A DNA stretch of 64,000 bases. Source: Lithodes maja (taxonomy: Eukaryota > Arthropoda > Malacostraca > Decapoda > Lithodidae). This document shows, one piece after another, positions 22,236-35,600 of the stretch. The position numbers and the translations under genes were made by a program. Numbering within the stretch: the first letter of the stretch is position 1; every line of letters starts with the position of its first letter. The notes under the pieces are model-generated. The model ran no database searches. It had not been told where the DNA came from and saw only the letters and a list, made by a program, of their open reading frames with translations. The stretch covers positions 151,757 through 215,756 of the forward strand of contig JBAKBP010000192.1 of assembly GCA_037953745.1 (NCBI GenBank), written 5' to 3'.

Positions 22236-23080
22236 ACGTACACAAGCACGACGTACTTCTCGTGGATAATGTGCACTCCCTTTCACTCCTATGCCAGGCC
22301 CAGATCCCAACACAACTGCCCAAGTGCCCTTCAGTAACACAGCGTGCAGATGGTGCAGATGCGATGGGATGGAGGACGACACACACCAAGGCCTCTCATC
22401 TCTCCATCCCTCTTCCTCCTCCTTCCACCATAAATCCTTCTCACACGTATGTTACCTCTTCTTTTTCACATATTTCTGCTTTTTATGAGGCTGCAATCCC
22501 ATTCCTATTCCTCCAACACACCCTCCCCTACATTACAATATATTCTTAGGTAGCATATGTACCTCGGAAAAAAACATTGAAATGACTCTGAGGAGGTGAC
22601 ATACAGCAAGTATGCGTATAAATATAGCTTTAGGGATGTGCCAGCAATGTGCTTATGTGGGCCAACCACTGTACCACACAACTCTGGCTACTGCCACTGG
22701 AAAACCAGATTGTCTAGGGCGGTAAAATGTTCAGGGTAGATGCGGACTTCCATTTCAAAAATGTTGATGGTATTTTCATTCAATTCTGTAATCCCTAGCA
22801 AAATCGTCAATCACCCGTGTAGAGGATACCCCTTTCCATACCAATAGAAGCATTTTAGAGGTTAATTGTCAGTTCCTGGTCGTATAAATATTCCCATGTA
22901 TCGTGAGATCCAAGTATACTGTTAAAAACGTGTAATTCATTAACCACTATTGTACCAGAGGGTATTACTATAAATGTACCCTCCAGTACAAGGCATTGTG
23001 GCCAAAATGGCTTCAGAATCACCCCTAAAGTTGGAGGAGTACTGAACCAGCTAGCCTGTGGAAGCTTATATCCAAGCTGA
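22236..23080. other. Stretch without a recognisable gene
   Basis: Flank of the G0 insertion. Short open frames occur, but none has a recognisable domain. The true 3' flank of G0 and any 5' part of the following LINE must lie here. Confidence 0.5.
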
Positions 23081-23089
23081 GAAGTGTTG

Positions 23090-24775
23090 CCAATGTCTCA
23101 GAGCAGTGCGTACAAGTCATGGTACCAGCCTGAAATTCCCTCACTTAAGATCCACACCAGACATGTCAAAACTATTTTGCAGAATCTCTCAGTAGATAAG
23201 GCTCCTGGTCCAGATGAAATTCCTCCAATAGTACTTAAGAATTGCTCCTTGGTGCTCGCTCCTGTATTGGCAAACATTTTCCGTCTGTGTACTCTCCCTC
23301 ATGCTTCCCAGTACCCTGGAAAGAAGCAAACATCCATCCAGTTCCTAAAAAAGGTGCCTCTTCAGATCCATCAAACTACAGACCAATAGCTATAACTTCC
23401 ACTCTTGGCAAAGTCTTTGAAATTATATTAAATAATCACATAATTAAGCATCTGGAGAATAATAAATTAATCAGTGATAGGCAATATGGTTTTAGACGAT
23501 GTCGATCAACTGCAGACATTCTTTGCCTTCTTACGCATCAAATCAACCAAGCTACAGACCAACATGGTGAAACACAAACAATAGCACTGGATATATCAAA
23601 GGCATTTGATAGAGTCTGGCATCAATCCTTATTGTCGAAGATGTCACACAACGGCCTTGCATCATTAGTTCCACTAATTTCTTCTTATCTTCATAACAGA
23701 AAAATATGTGTAATGGTAGATGGCCTTTATTCTCAATTTCACTCAATAAATGCTGGTGTTCCCCAGGGATCAGTTTTGGCCCCAACTCTGTTCCTCATTC
23801 ATATCAATGATCTCATATCTACCACTCATAATCCAATACATTCCTATGCAGATGACTCAACACTCCACAGTTCCTTCACATTTACCAATTCTTTCACCCA
23901 ACCCGATCTTATAAATTCAAAAATAAACACTGCAATTTCTCTGAACCAGGACCTTTCTAGAATTAATGAATGGGGACAAGAGAATCTAGTTTCCTTTAAT
24001 GCACAGAAAACCAAGTACATTCAATGTTCTAACCGACAGAATCTCACTGACTCCCATATATTTTTTAATGATGTAAATATTCCCACTTCCCCTAGTATTG
24101 ACATTCTCGGTGTAACATTAACTACTAACTTGAGCTGGACACATTATGTTAGAAGCATTGCTAAGAATGCCTCTAAAAAAATGGGACTCCTGTACAGAGT
24201 TCGAGAATTCTTCACTGACGAGCAGTTGGCCGTAATATATAAAAGTCATGTGCGTTCTCAGATGGATTACTGTTCACCTCTGTGGGGTGAAAGTGGAGTG
24301 GTTGCATTGAGGCAGTTGGACAAAATTCAAAATAAAGCTATTAGGTTAATCAATAACCCTGCAATCACACAGGACCTTCCTACATTATTCATACGAAGAA
24401 ACGTTGCATCCCTTGCATTATTCTACAGATATTTTCACAGCAATTGTTCCGAGGAACTTGCTTCAATTGTGCCGCCTCTCCACATCTTTCCCCGTAGAAC
24501 TAGGGCAGCTGAGAACGCCCATGAATTTACACTTTCTCCTCCACAATGCAGAACTTCTGCTTATCAGAATTAATTTATCCCCAGAGCTACTACTCTTTGG
24601 AATTCACTTCCCTCGAATTGCTTTCCACAAACTTACAATCTACAAATGTTTAAATCCAGTTGTTACAAACATTTTATGAATGGAGGATGCCTTTAGGCAC
24701 ATGGACCTTTTTGTTTTATCTGTGTTTTTCCTTCCTCCGTTCATTGTCTCTTAAAAAAAAAAAAAAAAAAAAAAA
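23090..24775 (+). mobile_element. LINE-A: 5'-truncated jockey-like non-LTR retrotransposon
   Basis: RT-coding sequence starts abruptly around 23120 with no endonuclease domain. It ends in a short 3' UTR and a 23-base poly-A at 24753-24775. Abrupt 5' truncation with a poly-A tail is typical of target-primed reverse transcription. The RT resembles LINE-E (45653-47919). The superfamily (jockey) is judged from motifs. Confidence 0.8.
23120..24690 (+). pseudogene. LINE-A reverse transcriptase remnant
   Basis: RT motifs appear in order: KAPGPDEIPPIVLKN (about 23195), NYRPIAITS (about 23385), DISKAFDRVWH (about 23590), GVPQGSVLAPTLF (about 23755) and SYADDSTLH (about 23845), where the FADD-type box is YADD. 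A frameshift near 23308 separates the first motif from the rest. A second shift near 24570 breaks the C-terminal tail, where TTLWNSLP-like sequence continues in another frame. It is non-functional as read. Confidence 0.8.
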
Positions 24776-27700
24776 GTAGCGCTGCTCTTTTCGGGCAGTT
24801 ACAAGGACCGCATATTACCGACGGAAGTCCTCTGTTGCTGGTACTGACGAGTAACTTTTTTATTGACACCAAACCACCGTTGCTGGTACAATAAGGGTGA
24901 AGGTATAATTACATAAATTGTGAACGTATAATAATAACAAAATCGTGAAGACATACCTTTTGCCACATTGAGAATTATAAAAAATGCAGCCTCCTGGCTA
25001 GTCTCGTTGCCACATGGTGGGCATGTGAAGAATCCAGTTTTCCAGCTCAAACACAGTGGTGCTTAAGATGCTCTAGGGTTGGAGCAAAGCTGGTCTCGCA
25101 TATCTCCCCGCCTGACTCACCCCCCCACGCCACTCTAACACACTTGAGCAGTTTTATAATATTGATGGTAGTGGTATATATGATATACATATTTTTGCAT
25201 TTGCTGGTGTTTTGATGGTATTGCACATTTCATTGATGTTGTTTTGTAATATCTATTTGATGGTGATGTGTGACGTAATTCCACCACCCCTGTGATTCAC
25301 TCGTTATCAATTTTCTATTTGCTTGCTTGCCAGGCATGTGATATATCTTCTCGCCCACCGACGTACTCTGCCAGGCTCTTACCAAGACCTTCCACTATGC
25401 CTTACCGCCCATGTAGTGCAGCCACCTATGCATTTCCCATACTTGGAAGTGATATGGACGACGACGGGTTGAGGCCACCACAGTGACAGCAAAGGTACAC
25501 ATACACAGCTGGCCTAGCCGGGGGTAGGTTGGGAGAGGGAACCTTGGTGGGAGCAAGGAGGAAAGGGATGGTGGGATGGGCGGTGAGGAAGATAGGAAAG
25601 GTTGGGGGTAAGGTGGGGGTGGCATGGGAGGAGACAGGATGCTAGGCTTGGGTGGGGCGTGGCTTTGGTAGGGGAAGGAACAATTGTGGTGGCCTGACCC
25701 TTTTGTTCACTCATATTTGGGTCACCCAAGGGCATCATGGATTATAAAATAATTGTGGGAGGCGTGGGTGATGGGTTACTATCACTACTGTGTACCACCG
25801 TAGGTCTTGGGTAAGAGTGGAGGGTACAGGGGATGTGGCAATACGTGTGGTAGCATTGTCTCCCACACCAACTTCCTATGGAGGAGGAAGCCTAGTACCA
25901 CAGTAGACGGATAGGGTCTGCATAAAATGTGATTACTTGGCGTGAAAAACCTCAATGCCATATGGCACCACCTGGGATTGTGACCAAAAACAAATCTTGT
26001 ATGGGGTTAAAATACAAATAATTTCCTAATTATTTTACTTAGTTAAGTTCTGTAATTTTCAAGCCAAAATGTTGAGAAAACTATCAGTTTTTATTTGCAC
26101 ACATAGTGCGAACACCAGAGCCAATAATAGCTTGTCAACCATTTTCTGAAATTTAAGCTCAGGACACAGTGATAATTTTTGTCTAGACACACTTTCACAA
26201 TACCTTCAAAGGAAACAGAGACATGTGTTCTGTTCAGTCAGGGACTAAAGAGGTGCCCTCTACTGAAACAATATATAATATGCCAGCAGTTTAGACAGAA
26301 GTGGGTAGAGGTGGAGGATAATCGGGAATGGGATGGTGATCATGGATGGTCTCATTGTTTGCTCTCTCTCTCTCTCAGATCAAAAGTAGAATCGGACGGC
26401 TAATAAAAGATGGGCATAGTAAGTAAACGAGGAGCAGAGCCAGCCTCCCTATGCCTCGTGGAAGATCATTTTACACACTTAGGCGAGTCCTTATTAGTGC
26501 AGTCATCAGATTTGTGGCTGCCAGCACAAAAAACACATGTTGGTTCAAAAAGCTTCCTGTTGTTGTTGTTGCTGTTCCTCAGGCTGTCTGGCCGAGCAGC
26601 CCCAAGGTCCTGAGCAAGGCCAAGGCCATAACCGAGCGCCCCTACAGAATCCTCCCAGCTTACCACCAATAATGCCCAGGTGACCTAAGCCACTCAAAGG
26701 CGGGGAGCTGAGGAGGGTGCGGAAACGCCCGGGAAACAAAAGCCCCACCCAAGCTTCCTGTTACAAATGTCGGTATTATGTTCAAAGCCATGGTAGTGCT
26801 GCCATTGGGTAACCCACAATCTATCATATGCACGACATAAACATAAACTTAATTGAGTTAATGGACAATATCGAAACGTGTCTCTAGGGAAATCTTTATT
26901 ACTGCCATCTTGATGCCTCCTTTGGCTCTCGTAAACATCAAAATTAAAGTATTGTTTTTGTCAGACAGGGACTTGATTTGTGAATTCTTATTCAAGATGA
27001 TTGAGATATTTTCGTCATCACTCAGCGAAACAGGGATGCCAGTCAAAATATTTTTGGAAGCAATTTCTTGGGTTCGGTGATGCAGTAATTGCTGTTTGTG
27101 CCCAGACCTGAACTGATTTCATTTCTTACCTGAATTTTTACCTCTTCGGATGGAAGCTGTACCACTAGGGTGCCAGAGTCCTTTGTGGCGTAGCTATTTA
27201 CCGGTATGGAGCCATGAGCCTCGTTTATGAGGTTGGTATTTGGAGGGACTGTTACGGTCTAGGTCTCTAGTTTTGACTTGACGATCAAAACTTGTCAGTT
27301 TGGGACGTTTTACAGATTTTCGTTATCCATCACTTCAGAGACTTTTTATTGGACTCCACCAGAGTCTCCCAGGCCACATCCAGGAAAAAAAGGGCACAAT
27401 GGGCAGCGACCTTAGATTCTATAATCACCCAGATGCTTAATGACGTCTTGCAAGGATGCATTAGGGATAGCGACTTTAGATTCAATGCCATCGAGATGCT
27501 TTGAAATGTCCAGGAAAATCTCTGAAATTATAATAGAGATTTATGCCTTTAGGGAATCCTCGATGTTTGACAACCTCTGCATCCTGGTCATGGCATCGTC
27601 AGCTTCATGTTCTCTGTTATTTATATAATGAGATGTGTGCGTTTAAAAAACATAATTGTGCGTACATGTCAACAACATTGTGCACAACATGTTAAAAAAA

Positions 27701-28412
27701 AATTATGGGAACCTGGGGACGCACCTTTAGATTAAATGTTCAATATCCGGTATTCTACTTACCCTTTTCATCACCATTCCAACTTCACCATCCCAGGATC
27801 CATCCGGTTGTGGAGAGCCAGCATCATTTGTTAGTATGTAACGGTAACTGAGGAAAATAAAACATTGTATACCATTAGTTTCTACATAAACAAATATTCA
27901 GGAATGCTTAATATTTATAATTATTACAATCTAATATATTTAGAGGACATTTTTTCCATACACTAACTACAAGATGCAAATGTATCCCTGGCAGTGGTTT
28001 CCATGATATTTATTGTAGGCTATATGCTCACTTTAACTTGTTTCGATAGTGCTACATTTCATCATTTCTCTTCAGAATGTATTCATCCCCTGATCCACTT
28101 TTCTCAAATTAACTTTCACAAAATAATTGTCCACTCTCCTCAATACACTACAGCTCAAATGTATTTGCTACAAAGTTCCCATTAATAAAGCACACCATTA
28201 GGTGTTTATCTGGCTATATCAAAAACACCTCAGAAACACAATCATGATTACTTGAAAACTAATATAATAATTAAGTCTATTGTCAGATGCCTTGATCTCC
28301 GAAGGAGTGCCCAAATACTAATCGCTCCTTTATGCTTCTATACTCCAAACAATTCGTTCGGTTATCTATATTCCTGTTAATTGGAGAGAGTCACTAGCCT
28401 AATACAGTAAAA

Positions 28413-28413
<1 letters not shown>
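24776..28413. other. 3.6 kb without a recognisable gene
   Basis: No coding region with a recognisable domain was found on either strand. Short open frames look random. It contains a (CT)n tract near 26360-26378 and AT-rich stretches. Unrecognised old repeats are likely but cannot be named from sequence alone. Confidence 0.5.

Positions 28414-28478
<65 letters not shown>
28414..28478. repeat. (TA)n microsatellite
   Basis: About 32 uninterrupted TA units. Confidence 0.97.
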
Positions 28479-28481
<3 letters not shown>

Positions 28482-28769
28482 AATATCAGTGAGTTGTCCT
28501 CCAGGGTAACGTATTTTCAAAAGGAAAAGGGTAGCCAAAACAAGGAAGATCCCCATCTTCATATTTATTGCAATATTTCGGACTCTGCGTCCATCATCAG
28601 GTCAGTACACGATCCTATAAAATGAAAATACCATACATAAAATTTCGTAAAAAGAAGGATTCGTAAAATAGTTTAAATTTAAAGTAAATAAGGGTATAAA
28701 ATAACTAGATGAAATTAATTAGTTTACAAACACCAGTACCACACGAATAAAAGGGAAACTAATGCAATA

Positions 28770-29215
28770 TTAACCCGTCCAGCCCCAGCGACGCGTCTGG
28801 CGCGTCACCTATGTATGTAACGCACAGCCCCAGCGACACGTCTGATGAGTCACCCTAATTGCTCCGACTGTAACCTCAGGTGTAGCCACTCGAGAGGGCT
28901 CAGATTTGTATGGGAACTGTGTACGTATCCCACGCAACCGTGCCGATGGTTGAAAACTCTCAAAGTCCACGTGCGTGCGCGTGAGCGCGCAATAACCTGG
29001 TTTTTGGGGGAAATTGCCTTCAATATTTTACTCTTGTAAAATACGTTTTCGGGGGCTCTGTAGGACCATTTTTTAAGCTTTTTGAACGGTTTTTCGTGGT
29101 TTTTCCTTCATTCCTAACCCATTCGCTATTGTTTCTGGAATAAAACCATTTTTAGAAAACGGGCCGGGTTCTGGTGAACAAAAAATAAAAAACTAGGCGG
29201 GGCTCCACGGGTTAA
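28770..29215. mobile_element. TTAA-flanked MITE, piggyBac-like
   Basis: TTAA at 28770-28773 and 29212-29215 flank imperfect terminal inverted repeats, TTAACCCGTCCAGCCCC at the left and, reversed, TTAACCCGTGGAGCCCC at the right. Just inside the left end a unit like AGCCCCAGCGACGCGTCTG is repeated in variant form about 50 bases later. TTAA duplication with CCC-starting ends is typical of piggyBac-type transposons. There is no transposase frame inside its 446 bp. Confidence 0.65.
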
Positions 29216-29275
29216 GGATAAAACTAAATATTAAAGACCAATCACTAACCACGACTAGACGACTCAAACCATCAA

Positions 29276-31402
29276 AGACGACTAGGTGGGTTCGACCTGG
29301 AAGTTATGGAGGAAGTGGAGGAGATGAGCAAGGTGTTTAAGGATGAGATCTGTGCAGCATGTGAGGAGGTGTGTGGAGTGAGGAGAAGAGGGAGGGGAGT
29401 GAAAGGTACAGCATGGTGGACAGAAGAGGTAAGAATAGCTGTGGAAGAAAAGAAGAAAGCATATAGAGAGTGGTTGGGTAGTAGAGGGAATGAAGATTCC
29501 GAGAGACAGAAACGAGCGAGGTACATGGAGAGTAAGAGGGTGGTGAAGAGAGTAGTGAAGGAAAGTAAGAGAAGAGTAGATGAGGAATTTGGAAGGAATC
29601 TGAGTGTAAAATGGAGGGAGAGTAAGAAACTGTTCTGGAAAGAAGTCAAGAAAGTTAGGGAAGGTAGCAAGGGAAACAGTAAGGGTGTGAAAGATAAGAA
29701 TGGGAGAATGCTAGCCGAGAAGCAAGAGAGAGTCGAAAGATGGAGGGAGTACTTCAGTGAGTTGCTAAATGAAAGGAATGAAGAGCCAGCAAACATAGCT
29801 GGATATGGTATGGGAGGGAGAAGAAGAGAAGTAGTGGAGGAGGAGGTGGGGATCAGGAGGTCAGAAGTGTGGGAAGCCATGAAAAGAGTGAAGTTGGGGA
29901 AAGCACCAGGAACAGATGGAGTGTGTGGGGAAATGTTGAGGTATGGTGGTGAGATAGTGATAGAATGGGTATGGAAAATGTGCAAACTAGCATGGGAGAA
30001 GGGGAGTGCACCCGATGACTGGAAGACTGGCATAATAGTCCCCCTATATAAGGGCAAAGGGGAAAGAGGAGTGTGTGGTAACCACCGAGGAATATGTCTT
30101 CTAAGCGTAGTAGGGAAGGTATACAGTAGGGTAGTGATTGAGAGAGTGAGAGTGAGAACGGAGAAATGGATAGGCGACGAGCAGGGAGGCTTTAGGAAGG
30201 GAAGAGGATGTGTAGATCAGATTTTTACCCTGAATTGTGTTGTGGAGAAGTATCTGGAGAAGAAACAAAAGGTGTATGTTGCCTTTATGGACTTGGAGAA
30301 GGCCTATGACAGAGTGGATAGAGAAGGTTTGTGGAAAGTACTTAGAATATACGGAGTAGAGGGCAAGTTGCTGAAAGCAGTGAAGAGCATATATGAGGGT
30401 GCAAAGGCGGCAGTACGTGTGGAGAGTGAGCAGAGCGAGTTCTTTGACCTGAATGTTGGTTTGAAACAGGGGTGTGTGATGTCCCCGTGGTTGTTTACTG
30501 TATATATGGATGGAGTTATGAAAGAAATACTATCAAGAGCAGTGGATGTTGGTGTATCGCTGAAAAGGGAGGGAATTGAGTGGAAGCTACCTATACTGCT
30601 GTTTGCGGATGATACAGTTCTGATGAGTGATAATGAATGGGAGTTGCAGGGTCTGGTAAATGAGTTTGGAACAGTGTGCGAAAAACGGAATTTGAAGGTA
30701 AATACGGGGAAGAGCAAGGTTATGGTCTTCGAAAGGGGTGAAGTCACAGAGTGTGAGGTGAAGCTGAACGGTCAGGCTATGGAGATCGTCAACTCTTTTA
30801 AGTATCTGGGCAGTGTGTTGAGTAAAGATGGGACTATGGATGAAGAGGTGCGGGAGAGGGTACAACAGGGGAAGAGGGTTGTAGGAACGCTAAAAGCAGT
30901 AACAAGAAATAGGGTGGTCAGTATGGAAGTGAAGAAGTCCTTGCATGACAGTGTGGTAATCCCGACACTGACTTACGGAAGCGAAGCATGGACGTTGGTT
31001 GAGAGACTCAGACCAAGAGTGAGAGCAGTGGAAATGAATTACTTAAGGAGTGCGTGCGGAATTACATGGAGGGATAGACAGACTAATGAGGAAGTAAGAA
31101 GGAGGTGTGGTGTGGAGGTAGATGTGCTGGAAAGTGTGAAAAGGAACAACTTGAGATGGTTCGGCCATATGGTACATGTATGGAAAGCGAGAGAATGACT
31201 AAGAGGGTGTACGAGAGCGAGGTGGAGGGGCAGAGGTAGACCGAATATGAGGTGGAAGGATGGAGTGAGGAACTACATGAATGAAGGCGGTGCTGGTTGG
31301 GGGGAGGGGCGTCGACTGACTGGGGACAGAGGTGCATGGGGGCGGTTCGTTCGTGGCCACCCCTTCGGGGATCACGGCGTCAGGCAATAGATAGATAGAT
31401 AG
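29276..31402 (+). mobile_element. RTE-1: 5'-truncated RTE-like non-LTR retrotransposon
   Basis: The coding part starts in the linker between endonuclease and RT, with no endonuclease present, and runs to a short 3' end finishing in (TAGA)n at 31387-31402. A microsatellite-type tail in place of poly-A is common in RTE-clade elements. A second fragment of the same family with the same tail is at 54980-55417. No clear target duplication was found, since the right junction touches an LTR-like repeat. Confidence 0.82.
29306..31198 (+). pseudogene. RTE-like reverse transcriptase, 3'-frameshifted
   Basis: 630 residues from an ATG at 29306. The frame is probably open slightly further upstream, so this ATG need not be a natural start. 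An N-terminal linker rich in charged residues is followed by KLGKAPGTDGV (about 196-206), FMDLEKAYDRVD (327-338), GLKQGCVMSPWLF (about 386-398), FADDTVLM (433-440) and the C-terminal YGSEAWTL and RWFGHM blocks typical of RTE-clade proteins. Compared with the fragment at 54980-55417, two extra bases after GHM (about 31170-31180) shift the frame and end the protein early. The true C-terminal sequence continues in another frame to about 31388. Confidence 0.82.
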
Positions 31403-31975
31403 TAATATCTCCTACATTACACACCTAGTAATTACTTAACTGAATAAGCAATACCTTATAACACTATAAACCTTAATTACGAACCTCTGAATGGAGGGAA
31501 AGGAAGCTTAAGTCCGGAGAAGAAGCGGGGAATAATGACAGAGACTGGGGGGTAGGTCTCTCTCGTAGGCCTGGGGTCACGACAGTGAGGGGCCGAGGGC
31601 CAGTGCCAGGGATCCCGCCAAAATAGGGGAGGGTGACCACAAAGGATGGCGTCGCTTGGGTAGGAATTGGCGGTCTTTTTACACAAGGGGGCATTACTCT
31701 AAATTCGAAAAGGAAGGATTTTTACATGGGATAACAAAAAGGGATGAAAGGATAAATTAGGCTTGAAAGTATTTTAGATAGATTTGAGAATATTAGTTCT
31801 CCTCCTGATCTAGGCTAATTCCCTCTTTACATAGACAAGGGTTACTTAACCCTTCTTAAACGATACATTTCCCTTAAATATAGGGAAGAGTGAATGAAGG
31901 GGAAAAAGTCTTACAGTTAAGTCAAACCTTACAACATATACCAAAAGGGAAAGTACAATTTCTTCCCGTTACACA
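31403..31975 (-). repeat. LTR-like repeat, left copy; candidate 3' LTR of element C
   Basis: 573 bp, matching 47920-48493 with about five substitutions and one indel. On the - strand it begins TGTGTAACGGG directly after a purine-rich stretch (31976-31991), as a 3' LTR should, and has TATATTTAA about 95 bases in (31874-31882). It ends ...GATATTA(CT), not the usual CA, and abuts the TAGA tail of RTE-1. Confidence 0.65.
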
Positions 31976-31991
31976 GCTCTACCTTTTCTTT
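31976..31991 (-). other. Candidate polypurine tract of element C
   Basis: On the - strand AAAGAAAAGGTAGAGC directly precedes the TGTGTAACGGG start of the LTR-like repeat. This is the main reason for treating that repeat as the 3' LTR of element C. Confidence 0.5.
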
Positions 31992-32625
31992 GAAGACTTT
32001 TTACCTCATTCACTCTTTCATCAACATAAACATTATACAGTTACCAATTAATCAAGCCATAACTTATTACAGCAGAATTTCTGATCCGCCTGGCATCTTA
32101 CCATGCCCAGAGCTCGCAGTCTATACCCAACGTCTTAGAATCTGACACATTACTGTACTGTACTCTGCCTGTGGGGCGTCCCTTCCTTCATCAACAAATC
32201 ACTATACCACTCTATAAAGTGTCCCTCCTTTTCAGGAGAGTGCCAACCAGGCACTATCTTGTCCCCGTAGAGACAGCCTCTCTCCACCCCTTTATTGCTT
32301 GGAAAACCCCAGGAGACTAGACTAGAGAGCAGCGTGGACGCCCGTATCGTGGGAGTCCCTTCACACTCTGTGCGCTGGCTGAGCCTCAGGATGAAAGGAG
32401 TATAACCCCAGTCAACCATAAAGGTACTCAGAGCCAACAGCACGTCCTGATGGGAACGCCACCACCCTAGTCCCAATCACCTGTATGACGTTCTACATAA
32501 CCTAGGCACCTACGTCTCTTAAAGTTTCGCTGCACGGGGGTTTGACAGGAAAGATTAATTAACCATGCGGGGGCCACAGGGGAGTACACAACAAGACGAC
32601 CACAACAGGGACTCTACTGTACACT

Positions 32626-35600
32626 CTAACAAGATTCTATATAACGCCGGGCCGGCTGACGGGCTCTGGGTGCTAAAATCTCAGGTTGATAGTCTTCCTC
32701 AACCGGCATTTCAACTTGCTCTACCTGCCAATACTCCTCACCCACGAACGGTTTCACTTTCTCAGCGGCCTTTTTCATAAACACACCCGTATAGGGATTT
32801 ACTAGCTTATACGCAGCCCCGTCTCGGACTACTTCCGTGACTCTAAAGGGACCCACCCACTTTGCGTTCAACTTTTGGCTAGTCCCGGGTAGTGGATTCT
32901 CGTTCCTGATCCATACCATGTCGTCCACATTGACCTTTTCATACCGGCGGTTCCGATTAGCCACGTCTCTAAACTTCCTGGCCATGGTCAGTGAGGTCTG
33001 TTCCAGGACCTCTTTCGCGACGGACATAGCCTCTTGGCGTTCCTCATTTTCTATTGATGGTAACGCTGCACCTAATTGTCTGGGAGCGTAACGACCAAAG
33101 AACGCAAAATGAGGTTGTTTCCCTAGCGTCACATGCACTGCACAGTTCAAAACGCGCTGACACTCGCCTACATACTGGGGCCACCTTAAGGGGTGCCCTT
33201 TACACAAGGTTGCTAAGACCGTCTTTAACGTCCGATGCATCCGTTCGGTCACACTGTTCCCACGCGGGTGATAAGGAGTCACATATCCCAACTTAATATT
33301 AAATGAAGTGCATAAATCTCGGAACTGTTGCGAGGTAAACTCTCCACCATTATCAGAGAGGAGGGTCTGAGGCGACCCGAAATCGCATAAGTACTCTCGG
33401 AACTTCCCACAGACCTCCACCGAGACCTTGGACCTTAACTTATAGAACCTTACAAATCTACTGTAGTGATCGGTTACTGTCAGAATGTAACGATACCCCT
33501 GGGCTCCTGCCGTCATATCCGTAAGATCAACACTGACTCTCTCCAAAGGTTGCTTAACGGGTGGCAATTCCTGCCAGTGCTGCTGGAGTCCTTGGGTGCC
33601 CTTATACTGCTGACAGACCGAACACTCCCTAACATAAGTACTTACATCACTACGTAAATTAGGCCAGTAAAACAGCGACTCGGCCTTCATGATACTCTTA
33701 AATCTACCCAGATGACCAGACTCTTGGTCATGTGCCAGATTCAATGCAGCTTTCTTCAGCTCACTCGGCACAACTAGAAGGTAATGCAGACTTCCGTCCG
33801 ACTTAGCCACTACAAAATAAAGAACTCCTTGGTCCACTACAAACTGATCGAGCGTGGCTCGAGGATAGCGATGCTTAGGTAAGGCCCCACCTTCGAGGAA
33901 AACTATGAGATCCTTCCATCGGGCCTCCTGACACTGCAACTCCCTCATCTCGGCGCTGGTCTTACCTAACCATTTCTGATCCTGTTCCCACCTCACTGCT
34001 CTCACAGGTCGACTTAACTGGTCGGCAACATAATTCTTAGGACCCGGCTTGTAACTGATGTCAAACCTATACTCTCTCATCTCTAGACTCCACCGACTCA
34101 TGCGAGCCGACTTAGTCTTCTTCGTAAAGGCTGACACCAATGGCTGATGATCCGTCATGAGGTTGAAACGGACTCCCCACAAGTAGTGGTGAAACTGTCT
34201 ACATGCTAATACTACGGCTAAAGCTTCACGATCAGTGGTGGAGTAGCGAGTTTCAGCGGGCTTCAACTTCTTACTAAAATACCCCACGGGCCGCAAGGTG
34301 CCGTCTGACTGAGGTTGCATTAACGCTGCGCCCACATGAGTACCAGAAGCATCTGTATGCAGAAGGAACTTGCGGTGCATGTCCGCCTTCACTAGAACAG
34401 GTGCACTAACTAACAAGGTCTTCAGCTTTTGGAACGCCTCTTCACACTCCGAGGACCATTCAAACTGGGCATACTTCTTGGTTAACTCAGTTAAGGGAGC
34501 TGCAAATTTGGCAAATTGAGGAATGCACTTCCTGTAAAAACCGGCCATGCCCAAAAATCGCCGTATTTCCTTGACGTTCGAGGGGGACTTCATGTTGATC
34601 ACAGCTTCGACGTTCTCCGGATCTGGTCTACACCCTTGTTCAGAAATGAGGTGGCCCAGAAATTTTACCTCAGGGTGCGCAAATTGGCACTTAGTGAGAT
34701 TCAATTTTAGGCCCATCTTGGCAAAGTGACTGAAAAGAGTAGATAGACGAGTCAGGAGCTCATCAAAACTAGATGCCCATAGCAGCACATCATCCAGATA
34801 GTTTCTGACCCAGCCTTCCTTTGCCAAGGGAGCCAGGACAGAACCCATCTGCCGTGTGAATATGGCCGGGCTACAACTGAGCCCAAAAGGTAGCCGCTTG
34901 AAACGATATAACGCTACTCCATCGCTGAAAGTCGTCAGATCTCGGCTCTCATCATCAAGGGGAATCTGGTAGTACGCATCCTTGAGATCCAGCGTAGCAT
35001 AATACTTGTGTCCAGTAGTCAATTCCACTAACTCATCTAACCTGGGCAGTGGCTGGATGTCGGCCTGTAGTCTCGTATTGACCTGACGATAATCCAAACA
35101 CATGCGCTTCGTGCCATCAGGTTTAGCAACTAAGACTATAGGGCTCAACCAGGCCGCTGTTGAAGGCTCGATGATATCCTTCTTCAACATGTCGTTCAAC
35201 ATTTGTGCGAGAATCGGCTTTGCTTTCTCCAGGGTTCTATACAAAGGGCTTCTCGTAGGTGTAGGGTCTGAAACATGAATATGGGCCGGGGGAACATTCA
35301 TAGTGCCTAATTCGTGTTCACTCAAGATGAAAACCGAATTATGCTCCTTGAGAACATGTCCCAGCTGACCCTTCTGACCATCCTCCAAGTGGTCCCATTG
35401 ACACTTGTCAATCAAAGACTGTAACTTTTCCTCTCGGGTCCCCGAGGAGGAGGGCTGATCCATGTCAGGTAGCATAGCATTACTTACTTTGGTCTTCATG
35501 CACTGGGGTACATCGTGAATCTGACTCTCTGCCAGTTTCTCATACGTGGCTAGGAGGGTGCCAGGCTTCAGGACCACTCTTCCACGGGAAGGATTTGCGA

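Noticed and set aside
28540..28620. Sequence around CCTGATGATGGACGC on the - strand as a retroelement 3' end
   Set aside because: It has the look of a dispersed-repeat terminus, but no coding region or duplicated flank supports naming it.
29272..30057. 261-codon open frame on the - strand
   Set aside because: It is the mirror of the RTE-1 RT coding region. Its composition (Ser/Leu/Phe-rich) is typical of an antisense shadow, with no domain.
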